From Streptomyces sp. NRRL S-37 (GTDB taxonomy: Bacteria; Actinomycetota; Actinomycetes; Streptomycetales; Streptomycetaceae), in contig NZ_JOIZ01000015.1 of NCBI RefSeq assembly GCF_000721605.1, positions 1-64,000 of the forward strand: 64,000 nucleotides of DNA, in the 5' to 3' direction. Each line of letters starts with the position of its first letter. Position 1 is the first letter of the stretch. The position numbers were made by a program, and so were the translations under genes. Shown here in pieces: positions 1-8,297 of this stretch. Under the pieces are notes generated by a model. It worked only from the letters and a program-made list of their open reading frames with translations, did no database searches and was not told where the DNA came from.

Positions 1-83
1 TCACGAACCTCCCGCACCTGACGGGACATCAGCCGAGTACACTCGCGAACACACCACTGACCAGCAGGAATAGCGAATTGCAA

Positions 84-503
84 CTAGAGTACTACTGAGC
101 CTTTTCCATCTTGATCAGGCGGCGAGTGGTGCTTCTTCTTCCCGGAGTAGTACGGCCGGTCTGCGGCGATGCGGTCGATCGGCAGCAGGGTGCCGTCGAG
201 GATCACGTACGCCTTCTTCCGGACAGTCGTCATGGCCTGTTCCAGCGTGGGCGCGAGGGCGGCCAGGAGGTCGACGGCTTCGCGTATGTAGCGGTAGGCC
301 GTGGCGATCCCGATGCGGAAGCCTGCGGCGAGGCGGGCGTAGGTGTCGCCGCAGCGCAGGTGTGCCAGGACGAGCAGGGCCTGCCGGCCGCAGGTCAGGC
401 GACGCCACCGGGAGCCGATCCGGCGGCGGTGACCTGCGAGGAGACCGGAGAGGTATTGCAGGGTGCGGCTGGACAGATCGATGCCGGACGGGTAGACAAG
501 CAC
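84..503 (-). pseudogene. IS5-like transposase, 3'-truncated remnant
   Basis: The product (about 139 aa from GTG at 503) has the N-terminal helix-turn-helix region and the first catalytic block of an IS5/DDE_Tnp_4-type transposase. The motif ILDGTLLPIDR carries the first acidic residue, followed by DRPYYSGK. After YYSGKKKHH similarity stops and a short unrelated tail runs to a stop, so the second and third acidic residues and the right end of the element are missing. The GTG is supported by AGGAG six bases upstream, inside the inverted repeat at 506-561. It cannot be catalytically active as it stands. The family is clear; the exact IS is not known. Confidence 0.75.
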
Positions 504-505
504 GC

Positions 506-561
506 GAAAGCTCCTGGCGGACTGGTGATCTTGGTCGTGAACCCGTCTACCAGGAGCTTTC
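506..561. repeat. 12-bp inverted repeat at the transposase 5' end
   Basis: GAAAGCTCCTGG (506-517) and CCAGGAGCTTTC (550-561) are perfect inverted copies 32 bases apart, just upstream of the transposase start. The inner arm contains the AGGAG ribosome binding site. It is probably part of the IS left end; a hairpin here could occlude the binding site when read through from outside. Confidence 0.6.
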
Positions 562-615
562 TTCATGCCCGCCGCCGGGGCTGCCGGCCCAACCACCCGT
601 CAGGTTGGAAACGGT

Positions 616-2127
616 TCACTGGTGCACGGCCGTGGTGACGTCGCCGCCGGCGGCGTCCACGCGCCGGGCGAAATCGGCGGCGTCGAAGCCGCCGGTCCGG
701 GCGGAGCCGTAGGAGCGTTCCTCGGTGTGGTCGGTGCGCTGGATGACATCGCGGCGGATGCCGGATGAGTCGGTTCTGCTGCCGGAGGGGTGCAGGTAAC
801 TGGTCTTGGCGAGGCGGACGGTGAAGGCCAGGCGCAGACCGCGGCGGGCGGCCTCGGCGATGAGAGGGCGCAGGCGGGCGGAGCCGGAGGCGATGGCCTG
901 GGCGCCGACACGGCCGGTGCCGGAGCCGGTGGGGGTGATGAGGAGGGCTTTGGTGCGCACGCGGGCGCGGGCGCCGGAGGCGGTGGTTCGGCGGTGGGTG
1001 TGCCGGGCGGCGATCCGGGCGGCCAGGCTCGACTTGCCCAACCGGCCCTGCCCGTGGAGCAGGACCCCGGCCTTCCGCCCGCCGCGCAGGGCCCGCAGCG
1101 TGTGCTGCGTCTCCGGGCGGCGGCCGACGAACATCTCCGTGGCCGCGACCGGCAGTTGGTGCTTGCGGTCCAGGAACGTCTTGGTCACGTGGTGCGGAGG
1201 CACCATCTGGCGTTTGCGGTTGCCCGCGACGAGCGGGCCGCCCCCAGTCGGCCCCAGCCACAGCCGCGCCAGGTGCCAGTCGGCGCGCTGGTGCTCGTCG
1301 GAACAGGCCAGCAGGTGGCGACGGGCGCGGGCGACGGCCTCGGCCAACTCGACGCGGCGGCTGAGCTGCTGGTACAGGTGCTCGGCGAAACGAGTGGCGG
1401 CCCGGTCGCTGACCGAGCCGTCCCAGCCGATGACCGAGGGGATCCCGGCGGTCACCAGTCCGGTGGCCATCGAGTGCGCCACCGACACGCCGGGCTCGGC
1501 CGGCGGACCGCCGCGGCGGTCGGCGCCGACGGGAACATGCCCGGCCACGTCGGCACCGGTCGCGGTCAGGCAGGCCGACACGAACGCCAGCCGTGGCCGA
1601 GGAGTCAACAGGCTCACCAGCGCGTCCGCGCTCGTCGGGCACCCGTTCCCGAGATCGTCCTCCATCAGCAGGACGGGAGTGGCGGGCCCGTCAGGCTCCG
1701 TACGCCAGTTGTGCAGCCCGTGACACGACAGATGGACCACCGGCATCCCGCCTAGCTCGGACAGGCGAAGGCCGAGATGCTCGGGATTGCCGGAGTCCTC
1801 GACGCCGAGATCGAGGTTCGTCTTCCCGACAGCACTGAGGATGGCCATCTCCTCGGCTTCGAAGTCCAGTTCGTGCCGGCCCCGGGGCGCCGAGGCCATG
1901 AACGCCACCCCGAGCCGGTGCCCGTCCAGGGCCTGCGCCGGGCTCGGGTGACCGAGCCGACGCGCCACGGCGAACAGCTTCGGCGCCTCGGCGAGGAACC
2001 CGCCCTCGGGGGCGGCCAGCAGCTCGTACGGGGCCCGCAGCAGCGCCCACGCCGCCGCGGACGGTCTCGCCGGCGCCCGGATCTCGAACACCAGCGGTGC
2101 CGGCGCTTCGTCGAGCAGGCGCGTCAA
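616..2127 (-). CDS. CHAT-domain protein with NB-ARC P-loop, chimeric and lacking a clear start
   Basis: CHAT domains are caspase-like proteases. The His of VVHLSCHG and the Cys of LAFVSACLTA form the expected catalytic pair, near residues 135 and 185. A P-loop (GQGRLGKSS, near residue 375) opens an NB-ARC/STAND NTPase domain, which breaks off about 25 residues later. The last 110 residues, from about RTKALLITPTG to TTAVHQ, are unrelated to a STAND module and I do not recognise them. The frame is open up to 2265 and reads plausible protein above the TTG at 2127, but no ATG or GTG lies in it, so the 5' end is probably lost. CHAT-STAND proteins are often linked to defence or programmed cell death; this copy looks rearranged at both ends. 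Confidence 0.6.
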   Translation of the reverse strand: MTRLLDEAPAPLVFEIRAPARPSAAAWALLRAPYELLAAPEGGFLAEAPKLFAVARRLGHPSPAQALDGHRLGVAFMASAPRGRHELDFEAEEMAILSAVGKTNLDLGVEDSGNPEHLGLRLSELGGMPVVHLSCHGLHNWRTEPDGPATPVLLMEDDLGNGCPTSADALVSLLTPRPRLAFVSACLTATGADVAGHVPVGADRRGGPPAEPGVSVAHSMATGLVTAGIPSVIGWDGSVSDRAATRFAEHLYQQLSRRVELAEAVARARRHLLACSDEHQRADWHLARLWLGPTGGGPLVAGNRKRQMVPPHHVTKTFLDRKHQLPVAATEMFVGRRPETQHTLRALRGGRKAGVLLHGQGRLGKSSLAARIAARHTHRRTTASGARARVRTKALLITPTGSGTGRVGAQAIASGSARLRPLIAEAARRGLRLAFTVRLAKTSYLHPSGSRTDSSGIRRDVIQRTDHTEERSYGSARTGGFDAADFARRVDAAGGDVTTAVHQ

Positions 2128-2316
2128 CCGGCCGAGGCCGCCGTCGAGCCGCCGATCGGTGAGAGCAGGTTCGGGATCCGGCTCCGCGATGATCCCCGCG
2201 CGAGAGGCGGGGACCGGGGCACCATGCGACGGGCGGGCCGGATGCCCCTGTGATCCGCTTGGATGTCAACGCCGACTTCGCGACGCGAAGCCATCACGCA
2301 AAGGAGCCCGACCGCA

Positions 2317-3012
2317 GTGGACTTGCTGAAAAACGCACTGGCCGGTAACGACTACCCCGGCCGTGGTGTGCTGTGGTGCACAACCGGCGACGGCACCACG
2401 CTCGGCGCCTACTTCCTCACCGGGCGCAGCCCTGCCTCCCAGGCCCGCACCCTGCACCGCACCTCCGCGGGCGAACTGATCGTCGCTCCCTCCGACGCGC
2501 GCGAACACGACCGCCTCCGGCACTATGTCGCCGCCCGTCAGGGTCCGAACTGGCTGGTCTTCGGCAACGGAGAGCAGGTCTCCACCGTGGCCGACCGGCT
2601 TGCCTCCGGACAGGCTCCGCTCCTGGCCCTGGACGGACTGGACTACGAACCCGACCCGCCGATCTTCACCCCCCGCCTGACCGTGATCGCGGACAACGAA
2701 GGCGGCCGGGCCTGGTTCGGAGCCGCCCGGCACAGCGCCGGGGACCGCACCGCCACCAACCGGCTCACTCTGCGCATCAGCGACCTGCCTCCCGGCGAGG
2801 GAGTACTCATGACGACCTACCACTCGAACGGACAGGAGGTCGCCACCGGCGCCCCGTTCACGGAGATCCGCACCACTGCCGAGACCCGCAGCGGCCTCCT
2901 CGACGAACTGTGGTCGGCACTGCCGCCTCATCTCCGCATCGCCGCGGCTGTCTTCGCCCCCGGGGACCTGGCGGGTTCCAGCATCCGGCACACCTCTCGC
3001 ACACGCGTCTGA
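2317..3012 (+). CDS. IMP cyclohydrolase-like (PurO-type) protein
   Basis: This 231-aa product resembles the archaeal-type IMP cyclohydrolase domain, with YPGRGVLW, then AYFLTGRSPASQ, a loop typical of the family that closes the purine ring of IMP. The GTG at 2317 is preferred because AAGGAG (2301-2306) lies ten bases upstream; the ATG at 2263 has no such site. Streptomyces normally use PurH for this step, so a role in ordinary purine synthesis is doubtful. The neighbours, a CHAT/NB-ARC fragment and IS remnants, suggest accessory DNA. The family call is fairly sure; the function is not. Confidence 0.65.
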   Translation: MDLLKNALAGNDYPGRGVLWCTTGDGTTLGAYFLTGRSPASQARTLHRTSAGELIVAPSDAREHDRLRHYVAARQGPNWLVFGNGEQVSTVADRLASGQAPLLALDGLDYEPDPPIFTPRLTVIADNEGGRAWFGAARHSAGDRTATNRLTLRISDLPPGEGVLMTTYHSNGQEVATGAPFTEIRTTAETRSGLLDELWSALPPHLRIAAAVFAPGDLAGSSIRHTSRTRV

Positions 3013-3613
3013 CGTTCCTCATGGGCCGTTCGGGGCGCGCTGCCACACGCTGACGCTGTCCGAGGCGATTGTTCGGGGAGTCCGCGCGCCGTACCGGGTG
3101 GTGTGCCTGGACATCACCCGGTACCCAGCTCCGGGCGGCGCCGCTGCCGGGTGTGGAGAGCCGCCCGGACGAGATGCGCGGGGCCGGTTCGCCGCGCCGC
3201 AGACGGCGCGCTGGTGAGGACCCGGGCGGAGGAGGGCTTTCGCAGGACGCTCGTCCTCCACCACCAGATGAAGCAGATGAAGGAGGCCGCCTGCTGCTCG
3301 GTGGGGCCGCCCCGCACGGTGATCGTCGGCTCCTGCCCGGACATCCGCGGGGTTGTCCCGCAGGCGCCCGGAACGTGCCGGATCACGTGGGTGATCAGTT
3401 CGCCGGCGGCCGGCTCGGCGGCCATCGCCGGAGCCGGCGGCACCGCGGTGTGACCGGTTCGGGGGCGTGAGCGGAAAAGGAGCGTGTAGGAACCGGCCGG
3501 CATTCGCGGTCTGCGCCGCGCTCCCGTCCCAGGCCGCGGCGTAGCGCAGCGGGGTTTCCCCGTTCGGGCCATCTGCCGATTGCTTGCTCAGCGGGATGAC
3601 CGCAGGGGTTTTC
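3013..3613. other. No supported gene
   Basis: Several open frames cross this stretch on both strands, none with a recognisable domain and a plausible start. A minus-strand segment near 3500-3570 reads PNGETPLRYAA, faintly ankyrin-like, but is isolated. The region is probably decayed coding DNA. Confidence 0.4.
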
Positions 3614-3892
3614 TCAGTACGCTCGCCGTTCAGTGGGGGTTGTGCGTTTCCGTCGCGTACCCGGAGGCCGGGAGCACACAGCGCGGAACGGCGGGGGGGC
3701 CCGTGATGGGTTTTCTGGGGGCCCGCCCCCCCCCCCGGGGCGGGGGGGGGGGACGAGGCGCTGGCCGGGCTGGAGGGTGAGCGCGGTGATCAGTGCGCGG
3801 AGTTCGCCGGCGGTGGTGTAGTCGAGGTCGCCGCTGATCTCCACAACGGGGCCGGTGGGAGCGTGGCGGGTGGTGGTCTTCAGCGGGTTCAT
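3614..3892 (-). pseudogene. STAS-domain anti-sigma factor antagonist, broken after about 46 residues
   Basis: The N-terminus reads VVEISGDLDYTTAGELRA, the start of a SpoIIAA/RsbV-type STAS domain. These proteins bind anti-sigma factors when unphosphorylated. Coding similarity stops at QPGQRLV, exactly where the frame enters a run of Pro and Gly codons from a G/C homopolymer tract, and the phosphoacceptor segment (usually D-S-S/T-G) is absent. The ATG overlaps the phosphatase stop (ATGA), so it was translationally coupled as third gene of an RsbQ-RsbP-RsbV-like operon. Either the gene is dead or the sequence here is wrong. Confidence 0.65.
3691..3752. other. G/C homopolymer tract
   Basis: Runs of seven G, five G, about eleven C and about eleven G follow one another within 60 bases. 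Nothing else in the window looks like this. It coincides with loss of the STAS reading frame and may be an assembly artefact or a hard-to-sequence structure. Confidence 0.7.
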
Positions 3893-5184
3893 GCGGTGGC
3901 TTCGGTCCGAGGGGTGAGGGCAGGGACGCCGAGGGCGAGAAGGGCGGTGTCGTCGTCGAGGCCGTCGCCGAAGCCGTCCAGCAGGCCGGTGAGTGCCTGG
4001 ATCACATCCCGGGCGGGGCGGCCGGCGTGGCCGGCGGCGAATTCGAGCAGAGCTTCTTCTCCGTAGAGGGCGGTGCGGCCGTCGCCGGTGCGGGCCTCGG
4101 TCAGGCCGTCGGTGTACAGCACCAGGGTGTCCCCGGGTTCCAGCACGGTCGTGGCGGCGGAGAAGGCGGCGGCGGGCAGGACGCCGACGAGGAAACCACC
4201 GGGAGTGGGGAGGAATTCGGCCTTCCCGTTCCCGCGCAGGACGAGGGCCGGGGGGTGTCCGCCGGAGGCGAGACGGACGGTGACCCGCCCTGTGGCGGGG
4301 TCGGGGTCGAGGGTGCCGAAAATCGTGGTGCAGTAGCGCGGGTCGTCGCCGGTGTAGCGCTCATGGAGCACCTGGTTGAGGGTCGTCAGGGCGGAGACGG
4401 GGTCGGGGTCGTGCACGGCGGCGGCGCGCAGGGTGTAGCGGGTCAGTGAAGTGACCGCGGCGGCCTGGGGGCCCTTGCCGCACACGTCACCGAGGAAGAA
4501 GGCGAAGCGATCGGCATCGACGGGGAAGAGATCGTAGAAGTCGCCGCCGAGCCGGTCCGGGGAGGCGGTGCGGTAGTGGGCGGCCGCCTCCATCCCCGGT
4601 ACCGAGGGCAGGGTGGCGGGCAGCAGCGACTGCTGCAGCACGGCCAGGGCGTCCTGCAACCGGGCACGGTCCGCCTCTGCCTCCTTACGTGCCTGTTCAG
4701 CTGCTTTACGGGCCCGCAGGAGTTCCTGCTCGTAGGCGCGGCGTTCACGGGCGTCGAAGACAGTGGTGCGGATCAGCTGGGGTTCTTTGCCGCTGCCGTG
4801 TTTGACGACGGAGGAGACCAGGACCGGTATGCGGCCGCCGTCGGCTGCCTTGATCTCCAAGGCGACACCGCTGATCTCGCCCTGCATCCGCAGCAAAGGC
4901 GCGAAGTGCGTCTCGTGGTACAGCTTGCCGCCCACGGTCAGCAGGTCGGTGAACCGCATCCGGCCCACCACCGCCTCGCCCTCCAGGCCGAGCCAGTCCA
5001 GCAACGTGGTGTTGATCTTGGCGATGGTGCCGTCCATCAGCGTGGACAGATACCCGCAGGGCGCGTTCTCGTAAAGTTCCTCGACGCTGTCCTCCAGCAG
5101 CGCGGCGAATGCCGCGTGCGGTGTCTTGTCGTTCTTGTCGTTGTCTGCGTCATGCGGGCCGGATTCCTGCCCGGTGCGGCACAT
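3889..5184 (-). CDS. PAS-PP2C (SpoIIE-type) phosphatase, RsbP-like
   Basis: This 431-aa protein has a PAS domain (about residues 30-150), a short coiled coil rich in Arg, Glu and Ala (150-195), and a SpoIIE/PPM phosphatase domain (210-430). Metal-binding motifs are GGDFYD, GDVCGKG, YTDGLTE and the C-terminal DDDTALL. In Bacillus, RsbP dephosphorylates the antagonist RsbV when activated by the hydrolase RsbQ. Here the ATG overlaps the stop of the RsbQ-like gene (TGATG) and the stop overlaps the STAS start, so all three were coupled. A longer upstream frame to 5454 overlaps the hydrolase and is rejected. Its natural substrate was presumably the STAS protein, now broken. Confidence 0.88.
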   Translation of the reverse strand: MCRTGQESGPHDADNDKNDKTPHAAFAALLEDSVEELYENAPCGYLSTLMDGTIAKINTTLLDWLGLEGEAVVGRMRFTDLLTVGGKLYHETHFAPLLRMQGEISGVALEIKAADGGRIPVLVSSVVKHGSGKEPQLIRTTVFDARERRAYEQELLRARKAAEQARKEAEADRARLQDALAVLQQSLLPATLPSVPGMEAAAHYRTASPDRLGGDFYDLFPVDADRFAFFLGDVCGKGPQAAAVTSLTRYTLRAAAVHDPDPVSALTTLNQVLHERYTGDDPRYCTTIFGTLDPDPATGRVTVRLASGGHPPALVLRGNGKAEFLPTPGGFLVGVLPAAAFSAATTVLEPGDTLVLYTDGLTEARTGDGRTALYGEEALLEFAAGHAGRPARDVIQALTGLLDGFGDGLDDDTALLALGVPALTPRTEATA

Positions 5185-5987
5185 CACCGCAGACGCGCCA
5201 GGAAATCGGTGATCGCTTCGTTGGTGGCCTCGGGTGCGGAAAGGTGCGGGCAGTGCCCTGTCGCGTCGAGCGTGACCAGCTCCGAGCCGGGGATCGCCCG
5301 GTGGACGAAGGCGCCGACCTCCCGGGGGGCGATGACGTCCTGGGTGCACTCCAGGATCAGCGTCGGCACCGTCACCGCCTTCAGGTCGTCCCGCGAGTCC
5401 GACAGGAACGTGGTCCGGGCGAAGACGCGCGCCATGTCCGGGTCGGTGGCGCAAAAGCTGTTCTTCAGTTCCTCACCGAGTTCGGGCCGATCCGCGTTTC
5501 CCATGATCACCGGTGCCATCGCCGCCGACCAGCCCAGATAGTTCGACTCCAAGGAGACCAGGAGTTCGTCGATGTCCTCGGCGCTGAATCCGCCCCGGTA
5601 GCCGCCGTCGTCGATGTACCGCGGGGACGGAGCGACCATCACCAGCGCCCCGAGACGTTCCGGCGCCATCCCGGCCGCCAGCACACCGATCATCGCGCTG
5701 ACGGAGTGCCCCACGAACACCGCCTCGCGCAGATCGAGCGCCTCACAGACCTCGGCCGCGTCCCGGGCGTAACCGTCCAGCGAGGCATAGCGGTCCTCCG
5801 AGAACGCGGACAGGTCCGAACGGCCCGATCCGACGTAGTCGAACAGCACCACCCGGTAGTCCTCTACCAGAGCGGGCACGGTCAGCCGCCACATGTTCTG
5901 GTCACAGCCGAACCCATGCGCCAGCACCACCGTCCGCCCCCGGGGGTTACCGGTGACCGTGACATTGTTCCTGCGTTCGATGTCCAT
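5184..5987 (-). CDS. RsbQ-like alpha/beta hydrolase
   Basis: This 267-aa protein follows Bacillus RsbQ closely from memory: HGFGCDQNMW, LFDYVGSGRSDL, a nucleophile elbow GHSVSA (Ser95), acid Asp217 in TQDVIAP, and His245 in GHCPHLS. RsbQ acts with the PAS domain of RsbP, probably passing it a small hydrophobic ligand, to trigger the energy-stress branch of the partner-switching pathway. It is the first gene of the operon, and gene order matches rsbQP. A minor alternative is a free-standing esterase. Confidence 0.85.
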   Translation of the reverse strand: MDIERRNNVTVTGNPRGRTVVLAHGFGCDQNMWRLTVPALVEDYRVVLFDYVGSGRSDLSAFSEDRYASLDGYARDAAEVCEALDLREAVFVGHSVSAMIGVLAAGMAPERLGALVMVAPSPRYIDDGGYRGGFSAEDIDELLVSLESNYLGWSAAMAPVIMGNADRPELGEELKNSFCATDPDMARVFARTTFLSDSRDDLKAVTVPTLILECTQDVIAPREVGAFVHRAIPGSELVTLDATGHCPHLSAPEATNEAITDFLARLR

Positions 5988-6321
5988 CCCCCCACTGTCT
6001 CAGGCTTTGCGCGCTCCACAGACAGGACCGCGGACCGCCCCATGCCCCGGCCGGTGGATTCCGTCTGCGCCGCGCACCGCCGCTACGCCATGAAACGGGG
6101 CAGTCACCAGACATCTCCGGTCCCGATCGCACACGAGACACGGTGCGCCCCAGCACCGACAAGCGGCTCGATGGGCACATCCGCAACACCGCTCCGGACA
6201 GACACACAGGTGCGGACCGGACTCGGGCCGCCGACCGGACTCGGGCCGCCCCCTGCATGCCCTGCCGGTACAAGGAGTCCGGGCAGCGGGCCGATCGCCC
6301 CGCCATCCAGGGAGAGATGCC

Positions 6322-6479
6322 GTGACGCTCGAACGACACCGCGGGCTGACCGGACAGGCCGCCACCGCCACCCCGACCGGATGTCCTATCGCGGCTTCCT
6401 TGCCGAACTGCTGATGGCCGAGCGCGACGACCGGGCCCGCCGTCGCTCCGAACGGCGCAGGAGGCCGCAGTCGGCATAG
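6322..6479 (+). pseudogene. IS21-family IstB helper ATPase, internally deleted remnant
   Basis: The GTG at 6322 is preceded by GGAGAG and begins TLERHRGLTGQAATA, the usual IstB start in Streptomyces. The sequence then jumps, in another frame, to MSYRGFLAELLMAERDDRAR (6381 on), which normally lies some 35 residues further in. It stops at 6479, so the Walker motifs are gone. This is a fossil of an IS21 insertion. Confidence 0.65.
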
Positions 6480-6600
6480 GCCGGGAGCAGGGCGACGGCG
6501 AGCGGCGCCCCCACCGCTCCGCCTGCGTCGGCGACGACGTGACCGATCGGTACGTACACCCTGGCGCCCAGTACCTCCCCCAGGCCGAAGAAGTGCAGAA

Positions 6601-6822
6601 AAACGGACCGGTCAGGGCTTTCTTGAGGGCCGGGCCGCCCGGGACGGTCACCAGCCGGCACAGCCGGGCCGGCTGCCGGTCCGTCGTCAAGGAGTCGGCC
6701 CCGTCCTGCGCGGTCCCGTCGTCTGTGGTGGCTCGCCCCGGCGTTCCGCACTCTGCTGCAGCGGCTTCCTCCTTCTCGATGTGATCGTGCACTTCCTCGG
6801 GCTTGTCACCGATCCGGTCCAT
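6601..6822 (-). pseudogene. Start of a small acidic protein, 3' end lost
   Basis: An ATG at 6822 with GGAGG upstream opens a frame whose first 65 or so residues look protein-like (MDRIGDKPEEVHDHIEKEEA, then Asp/Thr-rich). Beyond that the frame turns arginine-rich and runs through the IstB remnant into the RsbQ-like gene, so it is no longer genuine coding. The right-hand limit given is approximate. Function unknown. Confidence 0.35.
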
Positions 6823-6837
6823 GGCATGCCTCCGGTC

Positions 6838-7412
6838 GCCGGGGCCACGGCCCTGCGGCTCACCGCCGTGCGTCCGCCCGATGCGGTGCTGTTCGGCCTC
6901 GGTCTGCCCGACATGGGCGGCGTCGACGTCATCAAGGGCCTGCAGGGCTGGACCCGGGCGCCGGTTCCGGTCCTGTCCGCCCGGCGGTCTTCAGGCGAGG
7001 AGGTCCCGGCACTGGATGCGTGCGCCGACGGCCACATCACCGAGCCGTTCAGCATGGACGAGCCGCGGGCCGCCGTGCGCCGCACCGAGGACCTTCCGTC
7101 CGTTCCGGAGACGACTCCGGTCGAGACGGACGACTTCACCGTCGACCTGCTCGCCAAGAAGGTCATCCGGGGCGGGCGGGACGTGCGGCTTACTCCGGCC
7201 GAGTGGAATCTGCTGAAAATTCTGGTGACCCGTCCGGGCCGGCTCGTCCCCCAGAAGCATCTCCTCCAGGAGGTCCGGGGTCTTTCCCGAAACGGCAGGA
7301 CCGACTGCCTGCGCGTCTGCACGGCCCAGTTGCGACGCAAACGGGAGAAGGGTCCCTTCCACCCCGCTGTCTGATCACCGAGCCCGGCATGGGCTACCGC
7401 TTCGGAGCCTGA
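6838..7412 (+). pseudogene. kdpE: KdpE-like response regulator, truncated and frameshifted
   Basis: The frame from ATALRL on matches an OmpR/KdpE regulator: LGLPDMGGVDVI after the phosphoacceptor position, a receiver end (FSMDE), then a winged helix (DVRLTPAEWNLLKIL, RPGRLVPQKHLLQEV). The first 40 or so receiver residues are replaced by unrelated sequence and the phosphoacceptor Asp reads Gly (VLFGLGLPD). Near 7360-7375 the frame shifts: the stop at 7374 falls early, while ITEPGMGYRF, the expected C-terminus, continues in the next frame to 7412. No kdpD or kdpABC is in the window. Confidence 0.75.
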
Positions 7413-7640
7413 CCGAGGGACGACATGGCACGCGGCACGCTCCGGTCCTTCCTCGCCGGCCGTGTCCTGCGCGGTGGGACGAGTCTCGACGCCCTTCCCG
7501 TGGCCGGCCCTCGCGGGACACGGACGCCCCGGGGTGACTCGAAGTGCGCGATGGGGGAACTGGAAGAGAAACCCTGACGCACGAGGGGAGGCCGGACGCC
7601 CGCACGCCCGCCCGGCTCCCTCCCCGGAGGAGAGACCACG

Positions 7641-8261
7641 ATGGCGCACGAAGACGACCTTCAGCAGGCCGTGCCGGACACGCCGGGGACGCGCACCGAC
7701 GGCGACCGCGTCACGCACCGCCGGCCGCTGCGGGAGCGGCACGTCGAGGAGACGGTCGAGATCGCGGTGCCGGTGCGGACGGCGTACAACCAGTGGACAC
7801 AGTTCAAGACCTTCCCGCGCTTCTCGACCGTGGTGCGCAGCGTCGAGCAGATCAGGCCCGCCGTGACCGCCTGGACCATCGGCTACGGGCCCCTGCGCCA
7901 CCGCTTCGCGGTCGAGATCCTGGAGCAGGACCCCGACACCTACCTGGCCTGGCGCGGTCTTGGACAGAACCCCTCCCACCAGGGCGAGATCGAGTTCGGG
8001 CCGACGGAGTCCGGCGGCACCGCGATCACCGTCCGGATGCTCCTGGAACCACGGGGAGCCGCGAGGATCCTCACCCGCTCGTCCGGGGCCGTCCGGCTGA
8101 CCGCCCGGCTGGTGCGCGGGGAACTCGTGAACTTCAAGCGGTTCATCGAGGGGCTGGGGCAGGAGGGCGGGGCCTGGCGCGGCACCATCCGCAACGGCCG
8201 CGTGCAACACGATCACCCGGAACCGCCCAGGAGCCGCGTGGCCCAGTGGCCCGTCGGCTGA
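7641..8261 (+). CDS. SRPBCC (polyketide cyclase/START-like) protein
   Basis: This 206-aa protein has a charged, disordered N-terminus (about 35 residues) and then an SRPBCC fold. VEIAVPVRTAYNQWTQF and FPRFSTVV are the usual start of coat/cyclase-type members, with a conserved Trp-Arg segment (YLAWRGLG) in the middle. Such proteins bind hydrophobic ligands and some are enzymes; nothing here identifies the ligand. GGAGAG about eight bases upstream supports the ATG. It lies 36 bases before the molybdopterin oxidoreductase gene and may share its transcript. Confidence 0.75.
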   Translation: MAHEDDLQQAVPDTPGTRTDGDRVTHRRPLRERHVEETVEIAVPVRTAYNQWTQFKTFPRFSTVVRSVEQIRPAVTAWTIGYGPLRHRFAVEILEQDPDTYLAWRGLGQNPSHQGEIEFGPTESGGTAITVRMLLEPRGAARILTRSSGAVRLTARLVRGELVNFKRFIEGLGQEGGAWRGTIRNGRVQHDHPEPPRSRVAQWPVG

Positions 8262-8297
8262 CCGGCGTACCGGACACGGCGAGAGAAAGGCGAACCG

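Noticed and set aside
3484..3572. Ankyrin-repeat remnant on the minus strand
   Set aside because: Only one short TPLRYAA-like match; no second repeat or consistent frame.
6386..6751. Possible membrane protein on the minus strand
   Set aside because: A hydrophobic segment is present, but the frame overlaps the IstB remnant and lacks a start site and any known family.
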